Assembly: GCF_002742685.1 (NCBI RefSeq)
Contig: NZ_PEDM01000006.1
Location: 1-64,000, forward strand
DNA: 64,000 nt
Reading direction: 5' to 3'
Origin: Anoxybacillus flavithermus
GTDB taxonomy: Bacteria; Bacillota; Bacilli; Bacillales; Anoxybacillaceae
The notes under the pieces are model-generated. The model was not told where the DNA came from, searched no databases, and saw only the letters and a program-made list of their open reading frames with translations. Within the stretch, counting starts at the first letter, position 1, and every line of letters begins with the position of its first letter. The position numbers were made by a program, and so were the translations under genes. Below are positions 19,004 through 28,048 of this stretch, piece after piece.

Positions 19004-19040
19004 GAAAAAGCAACTATGGCTTATTCATAGTTGCTTTTTC
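19004..19040. terminator. Bidirectional terminator between the M29 peptidase and FtsA-like genes
   Basis: A 15-bp perfect stem GAAAAAGCAACTATG / CATAGTTGCTTTTTC with a seven-base loop. It shares the AAAAAGCAACTATG arm with the murC/ytxJ terminator 2.3 kb away. Confidence 0.88.
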
Positions 19041-21181
19041 TTATGCCAAATAATTTCAAGCTGATCCCCTGGAGTAAGTGGTTCATAAAATGTTGTCGGT
19101 TCTCCGTTTTTCAGTAATGTAAATGTTGTTGACGCTCCTTGAGGAATATCAACTTGGACGTATTGAAATATATCTTGAAAAATAAACGGCTCGATTTTTC
19201 GCTCGCTAAATTGAAGTTCGTCTCCATGTTGAACGAGATCGTCCTCATGAAGCTGTTCACCGTTACGATAAAACGTACCAATTTGTTTTGTTAATGTTAA
19301 CGTTTCACCGTTAAACATAATTGGAAGTGAGTAATGAATGTTCAACTGTCTTGCTTCAGCGATTTGGGCGATTGTCCGTTGCTTTTGTTCATGAACAATA
19401 ATATGATCGCCGTCTTCAAACGTTGTATAACGTTGGCACTCAATCCCATTTCGATACATTGTTCCGCACCATTCAGGAAATTTTATTTTTTTCCCATTTA
19501 ACGTGATTGTAAACGGTTCGAGCTGTTTGAGTAGATGATCGTTTTTTGTTGCTTGTAAAAGCTGTTCTATCGTTTCAGGCATATGAATGACAATATCATC
19601 ACGATCACATAAAACAGCATCGAGAGAAACGTGCTCCCCATTCCGTAATACAATCGGTTCAATCGTGTATTGTTGTCCGTTGATTGTTACATGTTTGATC
19701 GGCAATGATTCGAGCAAATCACGAAGTTGAATAGTTGCTTGCTGCCCATCTTTTCCTTTTTCAATAACAATCTCGTCATGATTTTTAATTGGTGTATCAA
19801 ATGTCGCTAGCTCACCATTTTTTATAATTGTTGGTGGTTTCCCATGTGTTCCAGGAACTGTAATAGTATGTCCATTCAATGTGACGACACAAGCTAAGCC
19901 CGGTTTCCCATATAGCTTATGTAATTGAATGCCAGCAGCTAGTAAGGCATCACCGATTGTCAGTTGTTTCATATCAAATAAGCGAATTGTTTGTCCATTT
20001 ACATAAACTGTCACGTATTGGATCGGTGTTTGCTTTGCAGCGATCGCAATGCCAATTGGGGTGACGAGTTCAGGACGATGCTTCATTTCTTCTTGATCGA
20101 TATGCAATTTTTGAATGGCATCAATGCCACGAATAGCGACGCGATTTTCAGGAAGATGGAGTTTTTGGGCAAGCCGTTTTGGCAGTTCAGGCGTCAAACT
20201 TCCTCCCCCAACAAGCATGACCGCTTTTGGAGATTGATGATTATTTAATCGTAAAATTTCTTTGCTGATTGCATCAGCAAGTCGATCAATTGCATCTGAA
20301 ATCATTGCGATCATTTGTTCGCGAGGTACTTCTGTTTCAAAACCGAGAATGTCTGTAATTGTTATCGTTTCTTTTGCATGTAAGTCACGCTTCGCTTGTT
20401 CAGCGAGAGGAAAATCAAGTAAGTATGCGTCTGAAAGCGCTTCAGTAATTTCATCTCCTGCCATCGGTACCATTCCGTAGGCAATGACTGTACCGAGATC
20501 CGTAATAGCAATGTCAGACGTTCCTGCACCAATATCCACAAGCGCAACATTTAATCGTCGCATTGTTGGAGGAATAAGCACGTTTAATGCAGCGATCGGT
20601 TCAAGTGTTAGCGCCTCCATTTCTAAATGAGCACGTTGTAATGCTGCAAGAAGTGATTCAACGACAAGTTTCGGTAAAAATGTGGCGATCACTTCAACGC
20701 TTGCTTCATCTCCTTGTTGATCAATTAAGTTACCAATTTCCTCTCCATCAATTTCATAGCGCGTTACCGAATAGCCGACACAATAGTAGTGATGGCTTTT
20801 TTCGTTGGATGATTGTTCAGCCAACGTCATTTGGGCTTGTTGAACTGCAGCAAGTTCTAAGTATGTCACGTCTTCATGTGTGAGTAGAGGCTTTCCCTTA
20901 ATGGAGATATTTGCTCTTCCTTTTTCTGTTTTTAATGAACGTCCTGCGGCTGCAACGCATACGCGCGTTAGAGGTCCGTGTCTCTCCTCTAACGTTTTTT
21001 TTATGTCGAGAATGACGTTAGAAACAGCCAGCACGTCGTGAATTTGCCCATCAAGCATCGCCCGTTCTTCATGTTCTTTTATGACAATGTCTTCAACTTG
21101 ATATTGTCCGTTTGTTTCCTTTAAAATAATCCCAACTACTGAACGCGTACCAATGTCTAGTGCAAAAATCAAGCTTCCCAC
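19025..21181 (-). CDS. FtsA/PilM-like ATPase with C-terminal beta-grasp-like repeats
   Basis: A 718-residue protein. Residues 1-380 are an FtsA/PilM-type actin-fold ATPase: phosphate-1 loop LDIGTRSVVGIIL (8-20), an SHS2-like insertion (about 82-160), phosphate-2 VDIGAGTSDIAI (215-226) and adenosine motif VGGGSLTPELP (324-334). Residues 388-714 are tandem units of about 61-65 residues, each with a strand ending in NG (395, 436, 501, 562, 624), a second [RK]NGE-like turn (454, 513, 577, 639, 691) and a strand starting near D-E/D-I (468, 528, 591, 653, 705). FtsA proper ends near 420-440 with an amphipathic helix, absent here. ATG 21181 follows AAGGTGGGAAGC. No partner gene lies beside it; it is divergent from aroA. 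A role in cell division or envelope assembly is inference. Confidence 0.82.
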   Translation of the reverse strand: MGSLIFALDIGTRSVVGIILKETNGQYQVEDIVIKEHEERAMLDGQIHDVLAVSNVILDIKKTLEERHGPLTRVCVAAAGRSLKTEKGRANISIKGKPLLTHEDVTYLELAAVQQAQMTLAEQSSNEKSHHYYCVGYSVTRYEIDGEEIGNLIDQQGDEASVEVIATFLPKLVVESLLAALQRAHLEMEALTLEPIAALNVLIPPTMRRLNVALVDIGAGTSDIAITDLGTVIAYGMVPMAGDEITEALSDAYLLDFPLAEQAKRDLHAKETITITDILGFETEVPREQMIAMISDAIDRLADAISKEILRLNNHQSPKAVMLVGGGSLTPELPKRLAQKLHLPENRVAIRGIDAIQKLHIDQEEMKHRPELVTPIGIAIAAKQTPIQYVTVYVNGQTIRLFDMKQLTIGDALLAAGIQLHKLYGKPGLACVVTLNGHTITVPGTHGKPPTIIKNGELATFDTPIKNHDEIVIEKGKDGQQATIQLRDLLESLPIKHVTINGQQYTIEPIVLRNGEHVSLDAVLCDRDDIVIHMPETIEQLLQATKNDHLLKQLEPFTITLNGKKIKFPEWCGTMYRNGIECQRYTTFEDGDHIIVHEQKQRTIAQIAEARQLNIHYSLPIMFNGETLTLTKQIGTFYRNGEQLHEDDLVQHGDELQFSERKIEPFIFQDIFQYVQVDIPQGASTTFTLLKNGEPTTFYEPLTPGDQLEIIWHKKKQL

Positions 21182-21240
21182 CTTCTTTTTCGAAAATTAA
21201 AAAATTCTTTATTGCTTAAACGCGTTTTATAAATAAAGGG

Positions 21241-21269
21241 GTGACAACTTTATCCACTTCGTTTATAAT
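21241..21269 (+). promoter_or_regulatory. Probable sigma-A promoter of aroA
   Basis: GTGACA (21241-21246) and TATAAT (21264-21269) with a 17-base spacer, about 60 bases before the aroA start. Confidence 0.65.
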
Positions 21270-21331
21270 AATCTCTAATTATATAGAAATGTATCATATT
21301 TTTTAGCTTATATAAAGAAAGGATGAGATGT

Positions 21332-22414
21332 ATGAGTAACGAACGATTAGATGAGCTGAGAGCAAAGGTTGATGAGTTAAATTTACAGTTGTTAAAGTTA
21401 ATCAATGAACGCGGGCGTGTTGTTCAAGAAATTGGGAAAATTAAAGATGCTCAAGGGACGTATTTTTATGACCCTGTTCGTGAAAGAAAAATGTTAGATT
21501 TAATTTTAGAACATAACGACGGACCGTTTGATACGGCGACGTTAAAACATATTTTTAAAGAAATTTTTAAAGCAGGTCTCGATTTGCAAGAAGACGATCA
21601 TAAAAAGGCATTGCTTGTCTCAAGAAAGAAAAAGCCAGAAAATACGATTGTCGATGTAAAAGGAGAAAAAATCGGCGACGGTAATCAATATTTCGTTATG
21701 GGACCATGTGCTGTTGAAAGCTATGAACAAGTGGCGGAAGTGGCGCAAGCGATCAAACGACACGGACTAAAATTATTGCGCGGTGGTGCTTACAAACCAC
21801 GTACTTCACCATATGACTTCCAGGGACTTGGCGTAGAAGGATTGAAAATTTTAAAACGTGTAGCAGATGAGTTTGATTTAGCAGTGATTAGTGAAATTGT
21901 AACGCCAGCAGATATTGAAACAGCGCTCGATTATATTGACGTTATTCAAATCGGAGCGCGCAATATGCAAAACTTTGAGTTGTTAAAAGCGGCTGGTCAA
22001 GTAAATAAACCGGTATTGTTAAAACGGGGATTAGCTGCAACGATTGAAGAATTTATTCATGCTGCTGAGTACATTATGTCGCAAGGCAACGGACAAATCA
22101 TTTTATGTGAGCGAGGCATTCGCACATATGAAAAGGCAACGCGTAACACGCTTGATATTTCAGCCGTACCGATTTTGAAAAAGGAAACGCATTTACCTGT
22201 TTTTGTCGATGTAACACATTCAACCGGACGACGAGATTTACTTTTACCTTGTGCGAAAGCTGCGCTTGCCATTGGGGCGGACGGGGTCATGGCTGAAGTA
22301 CATCCAGATCCTGCTGTTGCATTATCTGATTCCGCACAACAAATGGATATTGATCAATTCAATGAGTTTATGGAAGAATTAAAATCGTTCCAAAAACAAT
22401 TTGTCAAAGCATAA
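21332..22414 (+). CDS. aroA: Bifunctional chorismate mutase / DAHP synthase
   Basis: A 360-residue fusion, as in B. subtilis AroA (358). Residues 1-90 are an AroQ-type helical chorismate mutase ([20 protein letters not shown], with [10 protein letters not shown]). Residues about 100-355 are a type I-beta DAHP synthase: metal Cys in GPCAVES, PEP/E4P loop [18 protein letters not shown], and the [11 protein letters not shown] and EVHPDP metal motifs. It commits PEP and erythrose 4-phosphate to aromatic amino acid synthesis, and the mutase domain acts as the feedback sensor for chorismate/prephenate. ATG 21332 is nine bases after GG of AAAGGATGAG. It ends in a terminator before ccpA. Confidence 0.96.
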   Translation: MSNERLDELRAKVDELNLQLLKLINERGRVVQEIGKIKDAQGTYFYDPVRERKMLDLILEHNDGPFDTATLKHIFKEIFKAGLDLQEDDHKKALLVSRKKKPENTIVDVKGEKIGDGNQYFVMGPCAVESYEQVAEVAQAIKRHGLKLLRGGAYKPRTSPYDFQGLGVEGLKILKRVADEFDLAVISEIVTPADIETALDYIDVIQIGARNMQNFELLKAAGQVNKPVLLKRGLAATIEEFIHAAEYIMSQGNGQIILCERGIRTYEKATRNTLDISAVPILKKETHLPVFVDVTHSTGRRDLLLPCAKAALAIGADGVMAEVHPDPAVALSDSAQQMDIDQFNEFMEELKSFQKQFVKA

Positions 22415-22443
22415 AAAAGCTGGTGATTGTTCACCGGCTTTTT
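22414..22443 (+). terminator. Rho-independent terminator of aroA
   Basis: AAAAGCTGGTGA and TCACCGGCTTTT pair (one G-T) over a four-base loop and end in five T. Confidence 0.82.
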
Positions 22444-22459
22444 CTTATGAATTTATTTG

Positions 22460-22497
22460 TGAAAACGTTGCACTTAGGTAATCATTTATCGTATGAT
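22460..22497 (+). promoter_or_regulatory. Probable ccpA promoter with overlapping cre-like half site
   Basis: TTGCAC (22468-22473) and TATGAT (22492-22497) are 18 bases apart. TGAAAACGTTGCAC (22460-22473), which matches the left half of the CcpA operator but not its last two positions, overlaps the -35 element. The promoter is moderately sure, the operator weak. Confidence 0.45.
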
Positions 22498-22564
22498 AAT
22501 TTTACATAAAATTGCGATGTACGACAGTTTTCGATATATAGAGTGCAAAAAAGGAGTGTATGTG

Positions 22565-23563
22565 ATGAATGTAACAATTTATGATGTAGCAAGGGAAGCA
22601 AACGTGTCGATGGCAACCGTTTCACGTGTCGTAAATGGGAACCCAAACGTAAAGCCGTCGACGCGCAAAAAAGTGTTAGAAGTGATTGAACGGCTCGGTT
22701 ATCGTCCAAATGCGGTCGCGCGCGGATTAGCCAGCAAAAAAACGACAACAGTTGGTGTTATTATTCCAGATATTTCAAGTATCTTCTTTGCAGAAATGGC
22801 ACGTGGAATTGAAGACATTGCAACGATGTACAAGTATAACATCATTTTAAGCAACTCCGACCAAAATAAAGAAAAAGAACTACATTTATTAAATACGATG
22901 CTCGCCAAACAAGTTGATGGTATTTTATTTATGGGCGGCGATGTAACGGAAGAGCATGTCGAGCAGTTTAAAAAGTCAGATGTACCGATCGTATTAGCTG
23001 CGACCATTGAAAAAAATAATATTATTCCATCTGTTAACATTGACTACGAGCAAGCAGCGTATGATGCGGTGCGTATGTTGATCGAAAAAGGACATAAACG
23101 CATTGCTTATGTAACAGGACCGTTAAACGATCCGATCAACGGACTGAAAAAATTAGCTGGCTATCGTCGCGCTTTAGAAGAAGTGAATATTGCTTATGAT
23201 GAGGCGCTCGTTGTGGAAGGAGATTATACATACGATTCAGGCATCGAAGCATACGAAAAGTTAGCCGAACTTCCACAGCAGCCAACGGCAATTTTTGTTG
23301 GAACCGATGAAATGGCGCTCGGTGTTATTCACGGGGCACAAGATCGTGGTGTTCGCATTCCTGACGAATTAGAAGTTGTCGGTTTTGATAATACGCGCTT
23401 GGCAACAATGGTTCGTCCAAAATTGACGACGGTAGTGCAGCCGATGTACGACATTGGGGCTGTGGCGATGCGTTTATTAACGAAATATATGAATAAAGAG
23501 CATGTCGACAATCACATCGTTGTGTTGCCACATCGAATTGAATATCGCGATTCGACAAAATAG
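22565..23563 (+). CDS. ccpA: Catabolite control protein A (LacI/GalR family)
   Basis: A 332-residue regulator. The N-terminal helix-turn-helix is [20 protein letters not shown] with the hinge helix [11 protein letters not shown] that opens the minor groove at cre sites; a periplasmic-binding-like core (60-330) binds HPr(Ser-P) or Crh(Ser-P). It mediates carbon catabolite repression and activates acetate overflow genes; acuABC, acsA and ackA, classical targets, lie in this window and have candidate operators. ATG 22565 follows AAGGAGTGTATG. Length matches B. subtilis CcpA (334). Confidence 0.97.
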   Translation: MNVTIYDVAREANVSMATVSRVVNGNPNVKPSTRKKVLEVIERLGYRPNAVARGLASKKTTTVGVIIPDISSIFFAEMARGIEDIATMYKYNIILSNSDQNKEKELHLLNTMLAKQVDGILFMGGDVTEEHVEQFKKSDVPIVLAATIEKNNIIPSVNIDYEQAAYDAVRMLIEKGHKRIAYVTGPLNDPINGLKKLAGYRRALEEVNIAYDEALVVEGDYTYDSGIEAYEKLAELPQQPTAIFVGTDEMALGVIHGAQDRGVRIPDELEVVGFDNTRLATMVRPKLTTVVQPMYDIGAVAMRLLTKYMNKEHVDNHIVVLPHRIEYRDSTK

Positions 23564-23630
23564 GTGACTAACTAGACTTTTTCTTTTTCTTAAAGAAGAG
23601 CGCATATTTCACGCGCGAACAAACATAGAA

Positions 23631-23664
23631 AAGGGTGTCCGCTACTTTCGGAACACCCTTATTA
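23631..23664. terminator. Hairpin between convergent ccpA and acuC
   Basis: AAGGGTGTCC pairs with GGAACACCCTT (one bulged A); T-rich sequence follows on both strands, so it can end both genes. Confidence 0.6.
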
Positions 23665-23669
23665 TTTTG

Positions 23670-24842
23670 TTATAAGTTTAACCGTTGTTTATTACTTCGA
23701 ATTGGCTGAAGTGCTTTCATGACAGTTTGGGCATTTTTTTCTGTAATTTCTGCCTTTCTTGGAATGGGCGGATATAAGTCTTCTGGGTCATCCCATTCGA
23801 GTGGCAAAGAAACAGGAGCATGAGGTTGCCAACGGGCAATCCATTCTTTCGGTAAAGGTCCAGAAATATCGGATTGTTCTGTCATTTCAAGCCACAATAG
23901 TGCCCATGCACGCGGAACGACGCGCCAAATGTCGTATCCGCCGCCACCAACTGCGATCCAACGACCGTTACAATATTGATGTGCAATTTGATGTGCCAGT
24001 TTTGGAATTTCACGATAAATGCGCATGGATGCAGATAAATGAGTTAGCGGATCGTAATAATGAGCATCGACACCGTTTTGCGTTAAGATCACGTCAGGGC
24101 GAAAAAAATCAGCGATTTCAATCAGAGCTTCCGTATATGCAGCGAGCCATGACTCATCTTCAGTAAACGCATCAACAGGAATGTTGAACGAGTAGCCGTA
24201 TCCTTTCCCCTGTCCCCGCTCATTCACGTTTCCGGTTCCCGGAAATAAATAGCGTCCTGTTTCATGAATCGAAAATGTACACACATTCGGGTCATCATAA
24301 AATGTCCATTGTACTCCATCGCCATGATGGGCATCTGTGTCAACGTATAAGACGCGAACACCGTATTTTTCCTGCATATATTTAATGGCAACAGAGCTAT
24401 CGTTGTAAATGCAAAAACCGGATGCTTTCCCGCGGAATCCATGATGAAGCCCTCCGCCCAAACTGAGCGCGTGTTCAGCTTTGCCAGAAAGCACATAATC
24501 AACGGCTGTTAACGTTCCGCCAACAAGAAGAGCACTCGCTTCATGCATATGTGGAAAAATCGGTGTATCTTCCGTACCGAGACCATAATTGAGCGCAACA
24601 TCTTCGGATAGTTGGCCCTTTCCTGCTTTTTTTACAGCTTCAATGTAATCTGAATCATGCACAAGCGCTAATTCTTCGTCTGTTGCTAGGCGTGGTGCTA
24701 CAATTTGTCCGTCATGTAGAGCGCCGAGTGTTTGTAATAAATCATATGTCAGTTTCACACGTAGTTGGTTAAACGGATGGCGATCATGGAATTTATACGT
24801 TTGAAACGCATCGGAATAAACGAATACACTATTTTTACTCAT
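23670..24842 (-). CDS. acuC: Acetoin utilization protein AcuC, histone-deacetylase-like
   Basis: A 390-residue class I HDAC-fold zinc deacetylase. Key segments: [20 protein letters not shown] (active-site His pair), [11 protein letters not shown] (zinc Asp and His) and the C-terminal GGGGYD. In B. subtilis AcuC removes the acetyl group from the catalytic Lys of AcsA and so reactivates it. I start at ATG 24842, seven bases after GGGGG; it overlaps the acuB stop by four bases. Last gene of acuA-acuB-acuC, divergent from acsA. Confidence 0.95.
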   Translation of the reverse strand: MSKNSVFVYSDAFQTYKFHDRHPFNQLRVKLTYDLLQTLGALHDGQIVAPRLATDEELALVHDSDYIEAVKKAGKGQLSEDVALNYGLGTEDTPIFPHMHEASALLVGGTLTAVDYVLSGKAEHALSLGGGLHHGFRGKASGFCIYNDSSVAIKYMQEKYGVRVLYVDTDAHHGDGVQWTFYDDPNVCTFSIHETGRYLFPGTGNVNERGQGKGYGYSFNIPVDAFTEDESWLAAYTEALIEIADFFRPDVILTQNGVDAHYYDPLTHLSASMRIYREIPKLAHQIAHQYCNGRWIAVGGGGYDIWRVVPRAWALLWLEMTEQSDISGPLPKEWIARWQPHAPVSLPLEWDDPEDLYPPIPRKAEITEKNAQTVMKALQPIRSNKQRLNL

Positions 24843-25483
24843 GATGAAACCCCCGGCAAGTTCGGCCATAATACGTCGTATCCTTGTTCTTTTAAATCAT
24901 GAATAATCGCCATCGGGTTCATCGTTTGAATGCGAAACACAAGCACTTTATACATGTCGTCTCGATCAGGATAGACAAGAACACTTAAAATATTAATGTT
25001 TCTTTTTTGAAAAACAGAGGCGACTTCACTTAACATACCGGTGCGGTTTGGCACTTTAATTTCGATTTGTGAACCTGGCTGATGGGCCCCTGTTAATTGT
25101 ACGAGCGTATATAGCAAATCGCTTTCTGTAATGATGCCGACAAGTTTATTTTCTTTAACGATGGGCATACAGCTAATGCGATGTTCGTAAAATAAAGCTG
25201 CCACTTCTTCGACGAAATCAAGCGGATGCCCTGTGATGACGTTTGTTTTCATAATGGTGCTTAACGGTTTTTGTAAATCTTCAAGATGTTCGTTCGCATG
25301 AAAAATAGATGGACGTGCATCGCGCAAATCCCGATCCGTAACGATGCCAACGACACGATATTCATCATCAACAATTGGTAAATGACGAATATTTTTTTGC
25401 TTAACAACGTTTAGTGCATCAGCAATTGTATTTGACGGCTTTAATGCGATAACATCCGTTTTCATCATTTGTTCGACAATCAT
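24839..25483 (-). CDS. acuB: AcuB, CBS-pair and ACT domain protein
   Basis: A 214-residue protein with two CBS motifs (about 1-60 and 75-135; [10 protein letters not shown], then [10 protein letters not shown]) and an ACT-like C-terminal domain (about 140-210, [15 protein letters not shown]). CBS pairs bind adenine nucleotides, so it may sense energy charge for the acetyl-CoA synthetase control module; its exact task is unknown. Sits between acuA and acuC with an ATGA overlap to acuC. Confidence 0.92.
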   Translation of the reverse strand: MIVEQMMKTDVIALKPSNTIADALNVVKQKNIRHLPIVDDEYRVVGIVTDRDLRDARPSIFHANEHLEDLQKPLSTIMKTNVITGHPLDFVEEVAALFYEHRISCMPIVKENKLVGIITESDLLYTLVQLTGAHQPGSQIEIKVPNRTGMLSEVASVFQKRNINILSVLVYPDRDDMYKVLVFRIQTMNPMAIIHDLKEQGYDVLWPNLPGVSS

Positions 25484-25502
25484 TTCCCCATCCCCTTTGT
25501 TT

Positions 25503-26135
25503 TTAGTACATAAAGCGGTTCATAAAGCGTAGCTGATCGAATTTTTGAATGGATTGTTGATCGACGCGTTTTCCGATTCGAGCCATTAAGCAATTTGCCG
25601 GGTGCGAGCAAATTTCCGGATCGTCGGTTGCGTACCAAACAAGCCCACCTGCATTCATCATTTTCTCCATTACTTTTCGATATTCCCATACGTTTAATCC
25701 GGTTCGTTTTAAATCCCAATGCCAATAGTACTCTGTTGTAATAATGATGTAATCTTCCATCGCATCGTCCATCATAGCCACTTTCAATAAATTTTTTCCG
25801 ACACCGCAACCTCTAAAATCTGGAATGACCTCAATTGCACCAAGCTCGATTAAGTTTTCCATCTTCCCTTGTGACCATCTTTCAAGCGGGTCCGGATATA
25901 AAAACGTGACGTAGCCAACGATCGTATGACCGTGGCGGGCAATAATAATTCGTCCTTCTGGAAGACCGGCAATCTCGATGAGCGCCTGATGCTGTTGATG
26001 AGGCTGCCGAAATGCTGTTAAATCATGATGAAATTCATAGCTAGCCAATTTTTCTGGAGAAATTGGTCCCTCAATAATTAACGTTCCTTTCGGTGTTTTT
26101 AATTGTTTTGCGTTATATGTTTTTTTATGCTCCAT
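25503..26135 (-). CDS. acuA: AcuA, GNAT acetyltransferase acting on acetyl-CoA synthetase
   Basis: A 210-residue GNAT-fold protein; the acetyl-CoA-binding loop is [14 protein letters not shown] (about 120-133), with strands EVI upstream and the [17 protein letters not shown] segment conserved in AcuA. In B. subtilis it acetylates the active-site Lys of AcsA and turns the enzyme off. First gene of acuABC, divergent from acsA, so control gene and target share one regulatory region. ATG 26135 follows GGTGGGGCA. Confidence 0.93.
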   Translation of the reverse strand: MEHKKTYNAKQLKTPKGTLIIEGPISPEKLASYEFHHDLTAFRQPHQQHQALIEIAGLPEGRIIIARHGHTIVGYVTFLYPDPLERWSQGKMENLIELGAIEVIPDFRGCGVGKNLLKVAMMDDAMEDYIIITTEYYWHWDLKRTGLNVWEYRKVMEKMMNAGGLVWYATDDPEICSHPANCLMARIGKRVDQQSIQKFDQLRFMNRFMY

Positions 26136-26190
26136 TGCCCCACCGCCTACTGAAATAATCTCACTTCAATTATACATAAAAAAATAAAAA

Positions 26191-26205
26191 TTAAATCGTT
26201 TTCAC
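26191..26205. promoter_or_regulatory. Candidate cre (CcpA operator) between acuABC and acsA
   Basis: Read on the minus strand, GTGAAAACGATTTAA keeps the conserved TGxAAxCGxT core of the CcpA operator but misses the final conserved C. It lies in the divergent acuA/acsA region, where CcpA control is known in B. subtilis. Confidence 0.5.
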
Positions 26206-26235
26206 AATAAACATAAATGAAAATTTTTTAAAAAT

Positions 26236-26264
26236 TGAGAAATTGTTTATAGTATAATATAATA
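26236..26264 (+). promoter_or_regulatory. Probable sigma-A promoter of acsA
   Basis: TTGAGA (26236-26241) and TATAAT (26259-26264) with a 17-base spacer, 36 bases before the acsA start. A CodY-like AATTTTTTAAAAATT (26223-26237, two mismatches) overlaps the -35 element. Confidence 0.65.
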
Positions 26265-26299
26265 CGAGTGTAGAAACTTCAAACAAGGGGGAGTTTGGG

Positions 26300-28021
26300 A
26301 TGATTAAAGTGGAAACGCTACCAGTCATTCAAGGGGATTTCAACTTAAAAAATTATGAAGAAACGTATCGAACGTTTGACTGGTCTGAAGCAGAAAAACA
26401 TTTTTCGTGGTATGAAACAGGAAAAGTAAATATGGCGTACGAAGCGATTGATCGCCATGTAGAAACGTTTCGAAAAAACAAAGTAGCCTTGTACTACCGC
26501 GATGCGACAAGAGAAGAAAAGTACACGTTTAAAGAAATGAAGGAGTTTTCAAACAAAGTAGCCAACGTGTTAAAAGAAGTAGCTGAAGTAGAAAAAGGTG
26601 ACCGCGTCTTTATTTTTATGCCTCGCTCGCCTGAACTATACTTCTCTGTGCTTGGTGCGATTAAAATTGGCGCAATTGTTGGGCCTCTTTTTGAGGCGTT
26701 TATGGAAGGTGCAGTCCGTGACCGTTTAGAAGATAGCGAGGCAAAGGTGATTATTACGACGCCTGAACTATTACCGCGTGTACCTGTAAATGAGTTGCCG
26801 GCATTAAAATACGTATTTTTAGTTGGAGATGACATTAAAGAGGAAGGGCCATTTTTTGATTTGAAAAAACGAATGAACGAAGCAAGCAAACATTTTAATA
26901 TTGAATGGGTCGGACGTGAAGATGGACTCATTTTACACTATACATCTGGTTCAACAGGAAAGCCAAAAGGTGTATTACATGTGCATAACGCCATGATTCA
27001 ACATTATCAAACGGCGAAATGGGTATTAGACTTAAAAGAAGACGATGTATATTGGTGTACCGCTGATCCAGGCTGGGTGACTGGAACATCATACGGCATT
27101 TTCGGTCCGTGGCTTTGCGGAGCATCCAACGTCATTGTTGGTGGTCGCTTTAATCCTGAAGCGTGGTATAAAACGATTGAAGATTATGGTGTAACGGTAT
27201 GGTATAGTGCACCGACAGCATTCCGCATGTTAATGGGTGCTGGGGACGAACTTGTGAAAAAATTTGATTTACGTTCACTTCGCCATATTTTAAGTGTCGG
27301 TGAGCCGCTCAATCCAGAAGTTGTACGCTGGGGAATGAAAGTATTTAATCGTCGCATTCACGATACATGGTGGATGACAGAAACAGGGGCACAACTTATT
27401 TGCAACTATCCGTGCATGGAAATTAAACCAGGATCAATGGGAAAACCGATCCCAGGAGTGAAAGCAGCGATCGTTGATGATCAAGGAAATGAGTTACCGC
27501 CATATCGCATGGGGAATTTGGCGATTAAAAAAGGTTGGCCGTCGATGATGCGCGCGATTTGGAACAATCCGCAAAAATACGAATCATACTTTTTACCTGG
27601 TGATTGGTATGTTTCTGGAGATTCTGCATATATGGATGAAGATGGATATTTCTGGTTTCAAGGTCGGATTGATGATGTCATTATGACCGCAGGGGAGCGT
27701 GTTGGTCCGTTTGAAGTAGAAAGTAAGCTCGTTGAACATCCTGCCGTTGCAGAAGCTGGTGTCATCGGAAAGCCAGATCCGGTGCGCGGTGAAATTATTA
27801 AAGCGTTTGTCGCTTTACGTGAAGGGTACGAGCCGTCTGAAGAGCTAAAAGAAGATATTCGCAACTTCGTGAAAAAAGGTTTAGCTGCGCATGCCGCACC
27901 ACGTGAAATCGAGTTTCGCGATAAACTACCAAAAACGAGAAGCGGAAAAATTATGCGTCGCGTCTTGAAAGCTTGGGAACTAAACTTACCGACAGGCGAT
28001 TTATCAACGATGGAAGATTAA
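26300..28021 (+). CDS. acsA: Acetyl-CoA synthetase (AMP-forming)
   Basis: A 573-residue adenylate-forming enzyme that activates acetate to acetyl-CoA. Nucleotide-binding A3 motif HYTSGSTGKPKGV (about 213-225), WWMTETGA (A5), the SGD hinge region GDWYVSGDSAY and the C-terminal catalytic Lys in PKTRSGKIMRR, the site acetylated by AcuA and deacetylated by AcuC. Length matches B. subtilis AcsA (572). ATG 26300 follows AAGGGGGAG. It ends in a strong terminator shared with the convergent PBP gene. Confidence 0.96.
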   Translation: MIKVETLPVIQGDFNLKNYEETYRTFDWSEAEKHFSWYETGKVNMAYEAIDRHVETFRKNKVALYYRDATREEKYTFKEMKEFSNKVANVLKEVAEVEKGDRVFIFMPRSPELYFSVLGAIKIGAIVGPLFEAFMEGAVRDRLEDSEAKVIITTPELLPRVPVNELPALKYVFLVGDDIKEEGPFFDLKKRMNEASKHFNIEWVGREDGLILHYTSGSTGKPKGVLHVHNAMIQHYQTAKWVLDLKEDDVYWCTADPGWVTGTSYGIFGPWLCGASNVIVGGRFNPEAWYKTIEDYGVTVWYSAPTAFRMLMGAGDELVKKFDLRSLRHILSVGEPLNPEVVRWGMKVFNRRIHDTWWMTETGAQLICNYPCMEIKPGSMGKPIPGVKAAIVDDQGNELPPYRMGNLAIKKGWPSMMRAIWNNPQKYESYFLPGDWYVSGDSAYMDEDGYFWFQGRIDDVIMTAGERVGPFEVESKLVEHPAVAEAGVIGKPDPVRGEIIKAFVALREGYEPSEELKEDIRNFVKKGLAAHAAPREIEFRDKLPKTRSGKIMRRVLKAWELNLPTGDLSTMED

Positions 28022-28048
28022 AAAAATCGGGCATGGCCCGATTTTTTT
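28021..28048. terminator. Bidirectional terminator between acsA and the PBP gene
   Basis: AAAAAATCGGGC pairs perfectly with GCCCGATTTTTT over a three-base loop. Confidence 0.88.

Noticed and set aside
22460-22473. cre site for ccpA autoregulation
   Set aside because: Only the left half matches and the last two conserved positions are wrong; kept as a note in the promoter entry, not as an operator call.
26494-26931. 145-codon minus-strand frame
   Set aside because: Ser/Thr-rich shadow of acsA with no start signal.
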